DNA from: Symbiodinium microadriaticum
Taxonomy: Eukaryota; Sar; Dinophyceae; Suessiales; Symbiodiniaceae
Length of the DNA stretch: 64,000 nucleotides
Assembly: GCA_001939145.1 (NCBI GenBank)
Contig: LSRX01000132.1
Location: forward strand, 168,084 to 232,083
Reading direction: 5' to 3'
The translations under genes were made by a program, and so were the position numbers. Below, one piece after another: positions 22,168 through 32,200 of the stretch (position 1 is the first letter of the stretch; each line of letters begins with the position of its first letter). Under the pieces are notes generated by a model. It searched no databases. It saw only the letters and a program-made list of their open reading frames with translations, and had not been told where the DNA came from.

Positions 22168-24735
22168 ATGGCTTTTGCGATGGCCCGGCCCGAGACCTCA
22201 GACGAACCAGAAGGGCCTCCACCGTGGGATCTGCACCCCGATCCACTTCCTGCCTTGACCGGCATCGGTCCACCTGCGTTGCCTTGGGCCGATAGTGCCA
22301 GAGTTTCTCGCGCAGCCGAGACTTTTAGGATAGGGGATCTTCCGTGGCACCCCGACCCCCTACCAACTCCTGAAGAAGACCAATGGCTGGGGGTTTATGT
22401 TCACACCCCCCATTACCAGCCCATCGAGCTAGCCATAAAAGCTAATCGGCATCAAGGCTCCAGGCCCATTCTTGATGCAGTTATAGATAGCGCCCCAGGA
22501 GTGCCAGACAGGCTTTTTCAGTGTGCAGCACCGATCACACCACAGCGCTCTCCAGGCTATCTTCATGTCATCAGGTATCCTGGCATCTTAGGCGGTTTTG
22601 GCGAGCCCTGCGCTGCCGTTATGCTCGATCTCACTCAGGTTGGAGGACGGTACTTCGCCACGGTACTCCCAACACGCCTTGCCTATGAGCACCTGCTGAC
22701 TTTCCTCACACCCTTCACTTCCCCAGCCGAAGGAGATCTGTACATTTATGTCGGAGCCAGGACTCGGCCCTGGCCCTCGGTTGCAGAGGTTGTTTTGCGG
22801 CACGGAGACGCCATCACTGCTTTCCGTACACCCCAAGTTCCACGCACATGTATACAACCGGAAGCCCTTTTCAGAGGTGATATGCCATGGGGCCCTATGG
22901 ATCAATTCCTCCGGCTCGAACAGGTTGAGGCCACAGGAGTCCTCTATCGCGAGCACAGGTATTGCGTGAACCCCCAGTACCTGCCAGGTGAATCAGAGGA
23001 CGCTGCCATTCTCCGCACCTTTCACTTGGATCCTGCCAGCGTCGTCACTTGCACATTTCCAACCGTAGGACTGGAGATACAAGGCAACGCTTGCCCTTCA
23101 GTAATAGCCATTGCGGATAGGCCTCTGCATCCGCCCACCGCACCTCCCACACAAAGGCGAGACATCTTCACGTACTGTGATCTTCGTCCGCTTGGTGTTA
23201 GGCCCAGGTGTGTCAGGACCAGCGTGCCACTGTTGCATCTTCCCACTCTAGCGTCAGATTTCGGTATTCACCTGCCGCCTGCTTTTCGCCTCGGTGTTGT
23301 GGGTGCGCCCCGACGTGGAAACAATGTGCGCTTGGCCGGCAATGCCACCTTGCTTTTCTTTGCGGAAGAAGTCGACTCAGAAGATTCGTCCTCCGAGGCC
23401 CCTACACCCCCCCCATCCCAGCTTTCACCCCCCACAACCCCTGCCTGGGATGAAGATAACGGCGCTGCCCCAGCTGCTACCATTGCTACCTGGGGACCTG
23501 ACACCTTTGGTGAGCACACAGCCGGTCCAGTAACCCACGTTCTGGACCCTGAGCCATCCGCTCCTCCCCGTCCAGGCAATGCTGCCCGTTCCCATTGGGA
23601 ACTCCCAGATATTCATGCTGAAGACATTGCACATATGAGCCCATGGCAAGTCGAGCTTTCTCACTACGGCCTCCACCTGCTTCCTCCTAACGCTGCAGGC
23701 GAGGTCTATGCGGTTTATGAAGCACCGACACCTGACACAGCACAGGTCATTGCCTATGTTTATACACCGGACTTTACAGCCGAGCGTCTGTCCGTCAGTC
23801 TTTCACTGCCCTGCAGTGTCTCTGAAGCCTTGACAGCTGTTAACAGTGCTAGACAGGGAGATGTCCATATACATTTTCCTTGTCTGCATCCTGTTACACC
23901 ACAACCTTTCGATAGCATGCTCGTCTTTGTCTCTTCTCCGCCATGGCTTTCCGAGCGTGTTCCAGTCTTCTTCGATTGTCGCAGACTGGATGGCACCATG
24001 TTCTCCTGTTTTGTCCATCCCAGACTTCGCGTCGGATCTCTCCTTCTGGCAGCAGGCATCAGTGCAGCTTCACTTTTTGATGTCTTTGCACACGGACTAG
24101 TTAGCCCATTGCCGGTTGACCAGCCCATAGATCTGGTTCCAGGTATGCTACTTACTCTTGAGCCGACTGGCTGCGGCGCGCCAGCTACGTACGATTTAAC
24201 TGGTAGGCTCATGTCTGCAGAGGGATGGGACAGCGATGCGCGCGTTCCCCCCCCTCATCAAGCTGCAAGCCTGCACCATTTAATCCTTACAGAAGGCATG
24301 CCGAGACTCTACACCACAGATCCAACGCGAGTCTCGTACTTGCACGAAGACCTCGCTCGAGACTTAGGTAGTCCAGAGCATCTCCTCACCATTGCTCACG
24401 CTACCACTGCAGCTACGGAGTGCTCCATTCGGGGTTTACCCGTACAGAACGTCATCGTTGCAACACAACAGCTTGTTCGGCTGCCCTTTCCGCCAGCGAG
24501 AGTACAAGAGGATCGCCACATTTTGTTTCTAGACTGCCGCTTTGTCCTCCAGTGCTTTCTCTGGCTGCTTCTTGATGGTCCTTATGTGCGTGTCCAAGAG
24601 ATCGTCAATCTCTTTCGGCCAGCCTGCCCCACTGGGCACCTTGTTTCCGTTACCGGCGCCACAGTCCGCAACGCCTCTCAAGGAGCACTCTTTTACGTGC
24701 CCGACGGCACGATACTGCAAGTCTCCTTCTCCTAA
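22168..24735 (+). CDS. Retroelement protein with two copies of a repeated uncharacterised module
   Basis: 855 aa from the ATG at 22168 to TAA at 24735. The frame is open further upstream to 20266, but the coding character starts near this ATG. Residues about 130-400 and 495-855 are two versions of a module that also occurs three times in the downstream 3459-aa ORF. Recurrent landmarks are FFDCRRLDGTMF, a segment ending in LVPGMLLTLEP, LFLDCRF and a closing VPDGTILQVSF. Asp/Glu/Pro-rich linkers separate them. No enzyme motif is seen. It probably belongs to the retroelement's large protein set. The stop is followed by an AT-rich spacer. Confidence 0.65.
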   Translation: MAFAMARPETSDEPEGPPPWDLHPDPLPALTGIGPPALPWADSARVSRAAETFRIGDLPWHPDPLPTPEEDQWLGVYVHTPHYQPIELAIKANRHQGSRPILDAVIDSAPGVPDRLFQCAAPITPQRSPGYLHVIRYPGILGGFGEPCAAVMLDLTQVGGRYFATVLPTRLAYEHLLTFLTPFTSPAEGDLYIYVGARTRPWPSVAEVVLRHGDAITAFRTPQVPRTCIQPEALFRGDMPWGPMDQFLRLEQVEATGVLYREHRYCVNPQYLPGESEDAAILRTFHLDPASVVTCTFPTVGLEIQGNACPSVIAIADRPLHPPTAPPTQRRDIFTYCDLRPLGVRPRCVRTSVPLLHLPTLASDFGIHLPPAFRLGVVGAPRRGNNVRLAGNATLLFFAEEVDSEDSSSEAPTPPPSQLSPPTTPAWDEDNGAAPAATIATWGPDTFGEHTAGPVTHVLDPEPSAPPRPGNAARSHWELPDIHAEDIAHMSPWQVELSHYGLHLLPPNAAGEVYAVYEAPTPDTAQVIAYVYTPDFTAERLSVSLSLPCSVSEALTAVNSARQGDVHIHFPCLHPVTPQPFDSMLVFVSSPPWLSERVPVFFDCRRLDGTMFSCFVHPRLRVGSLLLAAGISAASLFDVFAHGLVSPLPVDQPIDLVPGMLLTLEPTGCGAPATYDLTGRLMSAEGWDSDARVPPPHQAASLHHLILTEGMPRLYTTDPTRVSYLHEDLARDLGSPEHLLTIAHATTAATECSIRGLPVQNVIVATQQLVRLPFPPARVQEDRHILFLDCRFVLQCFLWLLLDGPYVRVQEIVNLFRPACPTGHLVSVTGATVRNASQGALFYVPDGTILQVSFS

Positions 24736-24968
24736 AAAGATTATTTCCTCGAACACCACTCAGCAAAGTATAATATTTCCAATGGCATATTAAAAACTTT
24801 ACTCCATGGAAATATATTCTTGAAAGAGCAATCAGCACAAGCACAACGACGCGGTCACTCACTTCTTTTTAGCAAGTGAGCGGGGGAGCTTCTCGGTGAA
24901 AGTCGTTTGCCCCCAACGGACCGATGTCAACGAGTTCTGTCCCGACATCAACAGTCCAGGGCGCACCC
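24736..24968. other. Spacer between sense and antisense ORFs of the LINE
   Basis: AT-rich at first. It then contains CTCACTT…AAGTGAG (near 24857-24880), able to form a small hairpin. No gene is called on the plus strand. On the minus strand, a frame ending in three lysines is open between about 24866 and the N at 24976 and could be the true C-terminal part of the antisense protein. Confidence 0.4.
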
Positions 24969-25730
24969 TCACCCCNCAAGGAAGGTGGTCTCGGGATCAT
25001 ACATAACTAAAGCCCGCAGCCTCTTGATTGCATGCTCCCTCCTGTCGTCGGCAGGCCTTTCAAGATGAAAACGGCGCAACCTAGCTTTAACTCCTGCTGA
25101 AGGAATCTCGGGCAGGTCAGAGGCAAAGTTGGTTGTAGGTAGGTGGCAGGCCTCCTCTGATCCATAGGAAACCTGCAGTCTGCTGGCCAAGCTCTGCGAC
25201 AAAGGATTCCTGGAGGGCTCAAAGATAAGCTCCCATCCACCCTGCTCCCAAGGCATGCGCGGTAAATCCTTGCAAACCTTATGAAACTTTGCCTCATGAG
25301 CTCTCTCAGCCCACCGGGCATCCTCAAAGGTCCTCTTGGGAGCAGGCTGATTGTCGACATCATCAGCCAAATCCTCTGCTTGGGCCTCGGCCTCATCCCC
25401 AGCATGCCAAGAAAATTCTTGCACCGGATCTTCCCTGACAGGGTCATACCAAATGTCCTCCGGTTCCAGAGATCGTCCGCCAAAACTCGGCACATCAAAA
25501 GACCCTAGGGCTGAGTCGCGATCCTCATGCACCGAAGGGGGCTCATGCACCGATGGTGGAGGGCTAGCGGCCCTCAGAAGATCCCAAGGATTATCTGCAG
25601 GCTCACTAGGCTCATATTCTGCTGCATCCCGACAAGGCCACTCCCCCTGAAGGAAACCGTCATGCGGGGGTGCAGCTTCATCGGCGTCCAACACTCCGTC
25701 CCCGAACCGGGAACCCTCATCTGCGGACAT
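24969..25730 (-). CDS. Antisense acidic protein inside the LINE, unknown function
   Basis: The minus-strand ATG at 25730 starts MSADEGSRFGDGVLD and runs about 254 codons to a stop just past the unknown base at 24976. The first half is acidic and Pro-rich. The second half is ordered and basic (ARLRRFHLERPADD, then HAIKRLRALVMYDPETTF). The ending, basic helix then DPxxTxLG, recalls a conserved segment I associate with dinoflagellate mobile-element proteins upstream of a recombinase domain; this is recollection, not proof. The N sits at the apparent C terminus, so the end is unreliable. The start overlaps the preceding minus-strand ORF by 14 nt. It may be a nested element. Confidence 0.5.
   Translation of the reverse strand: MSADEGSRFGDGVLDADEAAPPHDGFLQGEWPCRDAAEYEPSEPADNPWDLLRAASPPPSVHEPPSVHEDRDSALGSFDVPSFGGRSLEPEDIWYDPVREDPVQEFSWHAGDEAEAQAEDLADDVDNQPAPKRTFEDARWAERAHEAKFHKVCKDLPRMPWEQGGWELIFEPSRNPLSQSLASRLQVSYGSEEACHLPTTNFASDLPEIPSAGVKARLRRFHLERPADDRREHAIKRLRALVMYDPETTFLXG
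24976..24976. other. Single unknown base
   Basis: An isolated N with no duplicated flank. It falls at the end of the antisense ORF and may hide a frame change or a contig join. Confidence 0.95.
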
Positions 25731-26028
25731 GAGGAAGGCCACGATAGATGGCAGACAACCTTCGGCGGTCGTCCTGAACGATGTCCGTGGTCTGCAACAA
25801 AATAGCTCGAATCTCGACGCTGGTGTTCTGAAGGGAAAACGTGTCTGTCCAGCCCAAAAACAGCAGCACCACGCACCCTGGCGACAAGGCACCGAGGAGG
25901 TGAAGAAGCTGGGTCCCCAAAATCTCAGAACGCCAGCCGGAGTCCAAGCTACCCTCCGCCAGCCACACCAAAATCAGCCTCCGAAGAGGCACAGGAGGCA
26001 GTTGCAGAGCACGGGCACGCGCGGCCAT
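25717..26028 (-). CDS. Small hydrophobic antisense ORF upstream of the acidic protein
   Basis: 103 codons from the ATG at 26028 (MAARARALQLPPVP) to TGA at 25717-25719. The middle is Leu/Val/Trp-rich (LGALSPGCVVLLFLGWTD) and could be a membrane or buried segment; the end is basic. It overlaps the next minus-strand start (25730) by 14 nt, so the two ORFs look like a translationally coupled pair. The family is not recognised. Its start faces the 3459-aa ORF across a 178-bp divergent spacer with a 12-bp inverted repeat. Confidence 0.4.
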   Translation of the reverse strand: MAARARALQLPPVPLRRLILVWLAEGSLDSGWRSEILGTQLLHLLGALSPGCVVLLFLGWTDTFSLQNTSVEIRAILLQTTDIVQDDRRRLSAIYRGLPHVRR

Positions 26029-26037
26029 GGAAGAAAA

Positions 26038-26090
26038 GACGAAATTCTACACAAAAGACTTGAGGTGATATGCCCACATAGAATTTCGTC
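26038..26090. promoter_or_regulatory. 12-bp perfect inverted repeat in a divergent spacer
   Basis: GACGAAATTCTA at 26038-26049 and TAGAATTTCGTC at 26079-26090, with a 29-nt spacer. It lies between the antisense ORF start (26028) and the large sense ORF start (26207). It could be an operator-like site, an RNA hairpin or a terminal repeat of the nested antisense unit. No partner copy was found at 24.7-25.0 kb. Confidence 0.45.
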
Positions 26091-26206
26091 ATTCACACGT
26101 GAGCATGAAAACATCACCTAACAAAAACTTTGGCATGAAACGAATAAGATTTTATCCAAGCACAAAGTACTCAAAAGCATTTTAGCAACGCCCCAAGGGC
26201 ACTAAA

Positions 26207-29200
26207 ATGCAAAAGGGAGGAAAAACTTTTTATGGAGAAAGTGTCGTCGTGATGCACGAAACTTCCTTCATTGAGGATATGCTGTCAGAGGATGGGCCAG
26301 GACCTGCCCCCCCCCCTACGGGCCCGGGCGACGCCGACCCAGCTGGGGACGAAGATTTCCCTGCAGACACAGGCGACACCGGGGCTTCCTCTTCCCATAG
26401 CCAAGGAAGCCGTAGGACCCTTGCCCTTACCTCCCGACAGCGGAGTCGCACGCCGAGACACACTTCCTCTGCCACACAAGGACATCGCCGACAACAGGAC
26501 CCAACCTTCACATTCAGAGAGGGTAGCAACCTACACAGACAGATAGACATGTGGTTTGCTAGGTTTTTACAAGACGCTCTAGCCGAGAGCCCCCAGCATC
26601 CCACCCCTGTCCACCTGTCTGTTCAAGCACGATACGCTGGTTTTACCCGACTCCTGACTAGTCTCTTCCCTCACAGTCTTTGGGGCCAGCTCTTGAGGGA
26701 GCTTCGATTGTCCACACACATTCAGCGAAGCCGTCGGCAGCTCACTTTACTTCCTCCTTCGGACAGCGTATTGTGTCCTACCCATCCGTCCGAGACCCAC
26801 ATTGTTACTTCGGACACCACTCAGGGATCTTCCTTCTTGGACCAGCTCCTTGTGAATGTCTCGTTTGTGCTACTGACGCCAGATTACAGCCATGAGACTC
26901 TAGCGCTGGACATTCTTGTCCCGCAACCACTGCCGGAGGTATTGGACCTGATTGACGTCTGCCGAGACACCACCCGGAAATGCCTGTTCCCGCGCTTGGT
27001 TTCTGTCAGCCCACAGCCCGATATATGCTGGGGCACGCTGCTGGCACTTCCTGCTTGGTGCGATCAAACTATCACTGTGTGTCTTAACACCTATGCGTTA
27101 CAGGGCACTCTCTTTGCTGTGACTGCCCCTCCAACAGCAGACAGGTATCGGCTGCTCATGCTTGCCAATCTTCCCCTGTCCACCGCTGTTAACATCTACC
27201 GGCCGCACAGTTCCTTTCCCCTTTCGGAAGGAGAAGAGATTCACCTTAGCACCGGCGATTGTCTTACCTTTTGCCCTCCGGGTAACACTCCCGACCCTGT
27301 GCTTACCTTGGCCGACATGGTGCAGACACACCTGCCTTGGAGCGCCGGTCCTCCATTCCCCGAACCACCAGGCGACCGCCGTTATTGCGTCGTGTCCGAC
27401 CAAGGCTACCGTGGCTTCAAGCTCTTGCCCGAACGCTCCATGTATTACAAAGCTGACATTGCACAGCTGCTTCACTTGCGCTCCCCGCTCTTGTCTCTGC
27501 AGCCTGCACAGCCTGCTGTTCACGACGCCGCCGACAGTGGTTGGAGCTGCGCCACGGCTGTGGCAGCTGGTGAAGGCTACCGGCAAGAGTCAAATGATTC
27601 AGAGTCAGTCGGCTTACTCGATTGCCGTCCGCTCCTCTCGGGGTGGCACCGTTTGTCTTCACGCACAGGTTGGGTCTCCCTTGAACCCATCAAAACTGCC
27701 CTGGCACTGCAAGCTCCACAGGGATGGACTGTACACATCTCAGGCTGCCGTCCTCATTGGACTTGGACTTGGCTTTCTCCGGGACAGATTCTCGTTGCAT
27801 CTTTTGTGCTAGCGCCTGCGGCTAATCACCCTTCAGCCTCTCCTCCGTGTACCCTGCCACATGCAGACAGTCACCAAGCAAGCAATGACAGCACACACGG
27901 TGACCCTTCGCAAGGTACTGCACAGGACCAGACATCTTCCACTTCAGGCGTTTCAAGTGTCAGTTCCACGCCTTCGTCTGTAGCGGGAATCACCCGGCAT
28001 GCTTCTTGCCAGCCCATCCCACCAGGTGGCTCGCTTCGATCATTTCTGTGCGCAGTTATACTCGCCCAGGCCCAAGGCATGCCGACATCGCAGACACCCT
28101 TCCAGATTGAGCCGTTTGCAGCTAGGAGGGCGTTTCTGTCTGCCCCCCACAAGCACTCGGATGGGTCGGCACCAGCCCATGCCACCTCACTGTGCCTTTC
28201 CTTCGTTCAGATCATTGCAGACTTTGCTGCGCGTTTCTTGCCCACTTCCTGCAAGCTGCTCCAGGCCAGCCCGGCCTACAACAATGCTCGGGCAGCCACC
28301 CGCCGTTTAGGCTTCCCCTGGCCTCGCGGGAGGCGGGCTCACCATGCCCCCCTAGATCCTGAAGCTGAACTTGCTGGCAGGTTGGGCACAGAGGCCCCTA
28401 CCCAGGTTCACTTTACACTTCTAGCCCCCGAGTATGTTCAGGAAGCGCTTACAGTACAGCTCCACATGCCTCAGACAGTCCCAGACGTCCTTTCAGTCTT
28501 AGACTCTCTAAGACGTCAGGACCTACAACTTCTTTTTCCTGTCCTCTGGCCTGTTTTTCCACAGCCGCTCCATGACTGCGGCAGCGTTTTGATTGTGCCA
28601 GATTGGCCCACGGAACGTGTCATTGTGTGCATCGACCGGACATCCATTGATGGTCATTTGTTTGCAGCCCACACGCTTCCCCTTACCGACAAACATGCCC
28701 TGCTTAATCTTGCAGGCTTCTCCGGCGCTGCTCTTCTAGATGTCTACATTCCCCACAGACAGACTCCAGTCGACTACGGCGAGGACGTTTGGCTTGTCAC
28801 TGGCATGTGTATCACCTTCGTCGAACAGGATGTTCATCGAACCCCACCATATAGTCTAGAGGACATGCTGCGTACACGGACCATCTGGGCTCCGTACGAG
28901 GCCCCAAGCGCAGGATTGGAAGAGGACCGCTTCTGCATTGTCAGTGAAGGTTTTTACCATGCCTTCCCTTTGCTCCCTGCTCGGGCATCCTTCTTTCTCG
29001 CTGACATTGCTTCCCGCCTTCAACTGTCCTTTTCTCAGATCGCGCTAACCCCAGCCAGCCCAAGCCCGATTGATGTATGTCTTTACGGCCGAGCATGCCG
29101 AAACATCATCGGGGTGTCCACCCTTTCAGCATATTCGGGCGCGGCCGCTGCGCCTGCAGCGCCCGTTGTCTTTCTCGACTGTCGCCCAATTTTGGAAGGT

Positions 29201-32200
29201 TGGCGCCGCATCACAACGGCTCATGGCTGGATTGATCTCAGCACTCTTCTTGCAACATTCATGCCAGGCACGCCTCAAGGGTTTTCTGTCCAGTTCTCAG
29301 GCTGCCCTCCCCAGTTCACATGGCACCACTTTCCTGCAGGTCACGTTCTGCGCGTGTCATATGTACCAGCCTCGAGTGCTGTCAATGTTGACCCCCGCCA
29401 AGGCCTGGTTTCTCCAAGTCCTGATTCAGCCGACAGTGACCACGAGCGACTCACCCCTACTGAGTCCTCCCACTCTCTTACAGCCAGTTCCTCTTCTACG
29501 GACTCGGCAACCCACAGCCAGGCTTCCCAGACTCAGCAATCCCCAGCTGACGCCCTTGCTCTGCACTTATCCCGCCATTTTGGCACAAGGATACGATGTT
29601 GCACAGACTCCGCACCCCGTCTTTCTTGTGTTGCCGTCAATCTCTGGCCGTTTGCTGTGAGTTTTGATGGCATACACCGTGCTGCAACGGACTACAAGTG
29701 TGTCGCCGGTTATAACCAACATGCCCCTTCCCACAGGGACAGCCGACGGGATACCCCTGCACTCCGTTCATGCCAAGACAGGTACACTTACTCGTGTACG
29801 CGGAGTCATAAAAGTTCACTTCGGCACCATCGTCTCCTGCAAGAGCCTGTCGACTCAGTGTCCAGCCACTGGGGACCCGTCGCTCAGGTCCGGATTGCCG
29901 CGCGTGCATTCGGCCAGCCTTGGCCCCATCAGCCTCAACATGGCCGTTTTGCAATTGTTGTCGATGCCCTCCGCCCTGCTCTCCACCTTGCCGAAACCGC
30001 AGTCACATTGGCAGTTTGCGTTCTTACGCCCGGCCATCTTAAAGAGGTTGTGTCTATCTACCCACATCCAGACGACACCATCGACTCTTTGATTTCTGAG
30101 TTGAGACAGGTCCGGGATGCAGACAAACACAGACTTTATCCTTTTATTGAGATCCCGCGCGTCCAACCTCACAGCCATTGGCTGCTCGCCTTCGCTTTTC
30201 CCTCTTGGGCAGTCGTAGACCGCTTTGTGGTCTTCGACCTCACTTCGGTTGATGCCAGGTTCTTTGTTGAGACCGTGCCGGTCACCCTCAGTCGACAGGT
30301 CATTTTTGATATCGTCAGACTTCCCCTTGCCCCCGCTCTCCACATCTACATCGATGAGGATGCTGAGCCGCTTCCTGGCGACATCGAGTTTCCTGCACAA
30401 ACCGGCATGCTGATTTCTCTGAGGCCTGCCACAGCCGGCAGGCCTCCTGTCTTCCCTGTCGGACAGGTGCTCCACACAGCTCGCCCGGGCGAGCCACATC
30501 CAGTCGACCTACCATCGCCTGCGGGCCGACATTTGTGCATTGTTACAGAGCATGGCCACTCCGTCTTTTCGGTTGCTGATGGACAGAACCCACCTAGCCC
30601 TATGGCCCTCCCTTCTTTACTTGGCCATCCTTCAGGCTCACGGATCTGTCCATCATATCGACAGCCTGCGGATGTCGAAGTTTTTGGCTTCCCCTGCAGT
30701 GCCGTTTTGGCCATTGTCAGTCCGTCGGACGACGACAGTCCTTATGCCTGCATCTTTGATGCCAGAGGACTGCTTCAAGGCTGGACCATGCTGCCTTTCG
30801 GCGAAGAAGGATTACCCATCGAAGAGGCTTTCACACTCCTCGAGACTTTCATGCCTCCACATTGGCAGCTACATCTCGAAGGAGCCGACGCCGAAGCCGG
30901 TCACTTTTGCTGCTACGATGGCCATGTCATTCGAGCTTCCTTTGTTCCCGAAACTCCGGACATCGCCAGCGACGGCTATGACACCGATGATGCTGATCAT
31001 GAGTCATTTGCGGATGCATTCCCCCCTCCATCCCCAGAGCCATCTGATACCAGCTCTGATCATGACATGTCTCCGGGTGACAACCCTACCCCCAGACGCA
31101 GCAGGTCCCCACGGAGGGGGAACTCTCCTCCTGGGGCAGCCTTTCGCTCGCATGCACACATAGACCGACCCCGACTGGCAGCCCCCCGTCAGCGAGCCCC
31201 ACGCCACTCTGCGCCTTTTGCCCGCCCCACAAACTCCCCTCCCCGCCTCCGCCTTCAGTGTCTAATGTGCTTCTTGCTCTTAGCTCCAGTCCAAGGAGGT
31301 ATGCAGAATGAGAGCTTGCCAGATCCAACTGCTTGCATGGGTACTTTCCACAGTGCACACTGTCACCATAGTGGTTTTGAGGCACGACCACTACCAACAC
31401 CCCTGCGTAATGCCCGCCATGATTTCGGCGCTGCTTGTGCATCCTTGCCCGCAGAGTCTTCGCCGGAACGCACCCTCATTGACGGGCCGTTTCACACCCT
31501 CCTGCAAGAGTCACTTGCAGACCCGCAATGCCCGGCCATGTTTTTGGCGGCCACACTGCTGGACACCCTTTTCGAGCACTTCGCCGCGACCAGTCCTGTC
31601 AGTACCTCCGGACCATGGCCGGACTCTCCGCCCAGGCACATCTCTCTGTCAGATTGCCTAGTGCCAACCGCTCATCAGCGCCAATGCCTCGCCTTAGAGA
31701 AGGAACTCCCACATACCTTCGACGTCGACGAGGCCCCGGATTGGCTAGACAATGACCTCACTGCGCTCCTCCGCAACAGTTGCATCAGCCTTGAATTGCG
31801 CACGAGCTTCGTCAATCTGCGTTGCTGGCATGCCGAAGGCTGCCCCAGGCCTAGCCGCTTATCCATCTACACTGATGGTTCTGCTTCCTCGGATCCGTCA
31901 GACCTTCGCCCGGCCTCTTGGGCATTCGCAGTGTTTGCTCAAGCCAAAGGACTTGACTATCTCGTTGGACATGCGTCCTCCGTCACAGCTCCCCCGTGCT
32001 CCGCTTATCATTTAGGCGAAACCCGAGACGATGCTTTAACTGGAGAGCTTCTCGCACTCTGTTGGGGCCTTGCGTGGACTGCTCAATACGGATCCTCCTT
32101 CAATGCTCCTGTTGACTTCTATTATGACTCACAGTGTGCAGGAGGTGGTGTTTTCGGCATTTCACGCTCCCCTACTGGCGCTGATCCTGCCGCCTACACT

